Assembly (NCBI GenBank): GCA_024280585.1
Contig: JAJRPW010000097.1
Location: forward strand, 1-6,516
DNA from: Alphaproteobacteria bacterium
GTDB taxonomy: Bacteria > Pseudomonadota > Alphaproteobacteria > Rickettsiales > UBA6187
DNA length: 6,516 nt
Direction: 5' to 3'
The notes below the pieces were generated by a model. It had not been told where the DNA came from, did not search any database, and was given only the letters and a program-made list of their open reading frames with translations. Below are positions 6,234 to 6,516 of the stretch, in pieces. Both the position numbers and the translations under genes were made by a program. Position 1 is the stretch's first letter. Each line of letters opens with the position of its first letter.

Positions 6234-6516
6234 TTAAAAACTCTTCCTTGGATCAAACGCGTCCCTCACAGCTTCACCGATAAAAATCAGCAGCGACAAC
6301 ATTGCCGCAAGCACCACAAAGGCGGTAACTCCCAGCCATGGTGCTTGTAAATTTGCTTTGCCTTGCGCCAACATTTCGCCCAAAGATGCCGACCCGGCAG
6401 GCAGCCCAAATCCCAAAAAATCCAGCGAAGTCAAGGTGGTAATAGCGCCAGTTAAAATGAAGGGCAAGAAGGTCAGCGCCGACACCAAAGCATTTGGCAA
6501 AACATGGCGAAAGATA
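6234..6516 (-). CDS. yejE: YejE-like ABC transporter permease, C-terminal part only
   Basis: Inner-membrane permease of the oligopeptide/dipeptide (DppC/OppC) type. Only the last 93 residues are visible; the frame is open to the window edge, so the start lies to the right and an apparent start near 6500 is internal. The visible part opens with IFRHVLPNALV, the end of the EAA loop that contacts the ATPase. It continues with a membrane helix and LTSLDFLGFGLPAGSASLGE, then QAPWLGVTAF leading into the last helix, and ends GEAVRDAFDPRKSF. The combination of DFLGFGLP, LGEMLAQGKANLQAPW and EAVRDAFDPRK is what I recall for YejE of the YejABEF system (peptide and microcin C uptake) rather than generic DppC. 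Its partners (YejA, YejB, YejF) would lie outside the window. There is no clear terminator after the stop, but the next gene has its own promoter. Confidence 0.85.
   Translation of the reverse strand, partial: IFRHVLPNALVSALTFLPFILTGAITTLTSLDFLGFGLPAGSASLGEMLAQGKANLQAPWLGVTAFVVLAAMLSLLIFIGEAVRDAFDPRKSF

Overview
The window looks like a piece of an alphaproteobacterial chromosome with rather AT-rich DNA. The evidence is the protein types (a long DmdC/FadE-like acyl-CoA dehydrogenase, a CHASE2 adenylate cyclase, a YejE-type peptide permease) and one intergenic site with the full spacing of a CtrA box (TTAA-N7-TTAA), a regulator confined to that class. The genus cannot be named from the sequence. 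No mobile element, CRISPR array, rRNA or tRNA was seen.

Layout: the left end (1-1448, + strand) is the 3' four-fifths of an acyl-CoA dehydrogenase gene that begins outside the window. Twelve bases after its stop codon is a near-consensus sigma-70-type promoter driving a 100-residue, Gly/Ala-rich hydrophobic protein of unknown function (1521-1823, +). An imperfect inverted repeat separates it from a convergent 99-residue unknown protein (1891-2190, -). The upstream region of that gene is the most regulated-looking stretch: a CtrA-type box overlaps the -35 element, and two tandem DnaA-box-like 9-mers lie just upstream. The other genes are all on the - strand. A probable two-gene operon, transcribed right to left from a good promoter at 6114-6141, encodes a secreted TPR plus outer-membrane beta-barrel protein (4588-6063) followed by a CHASE2 adenylate cyclase (2327-4543). 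The right edge (6234-6516) is the 3' end of a YejE-like ABC permease gene that enters from outside the window.

How they may work together: the barrel protein and the cyclase probably form one envelope-to-cytoplasm unit. The barrel and its periplasmic TPR region would act at the outer membrane. The cyclase has a periplasmic CHASE2 sensor and a catalytic domain whose metal-binding, adenine-selecting and transition-state residues are all present, so it should make cAMP. The link between them is inferred from adjacency and topology only. The two small proteins are unassigned; the 99-residue one may be expressed under cell-cycle control. The dehydrogenase (acyl-CoA oxidation) and the permease (peptide uptake) look like unrelated housekeeping neighbours.
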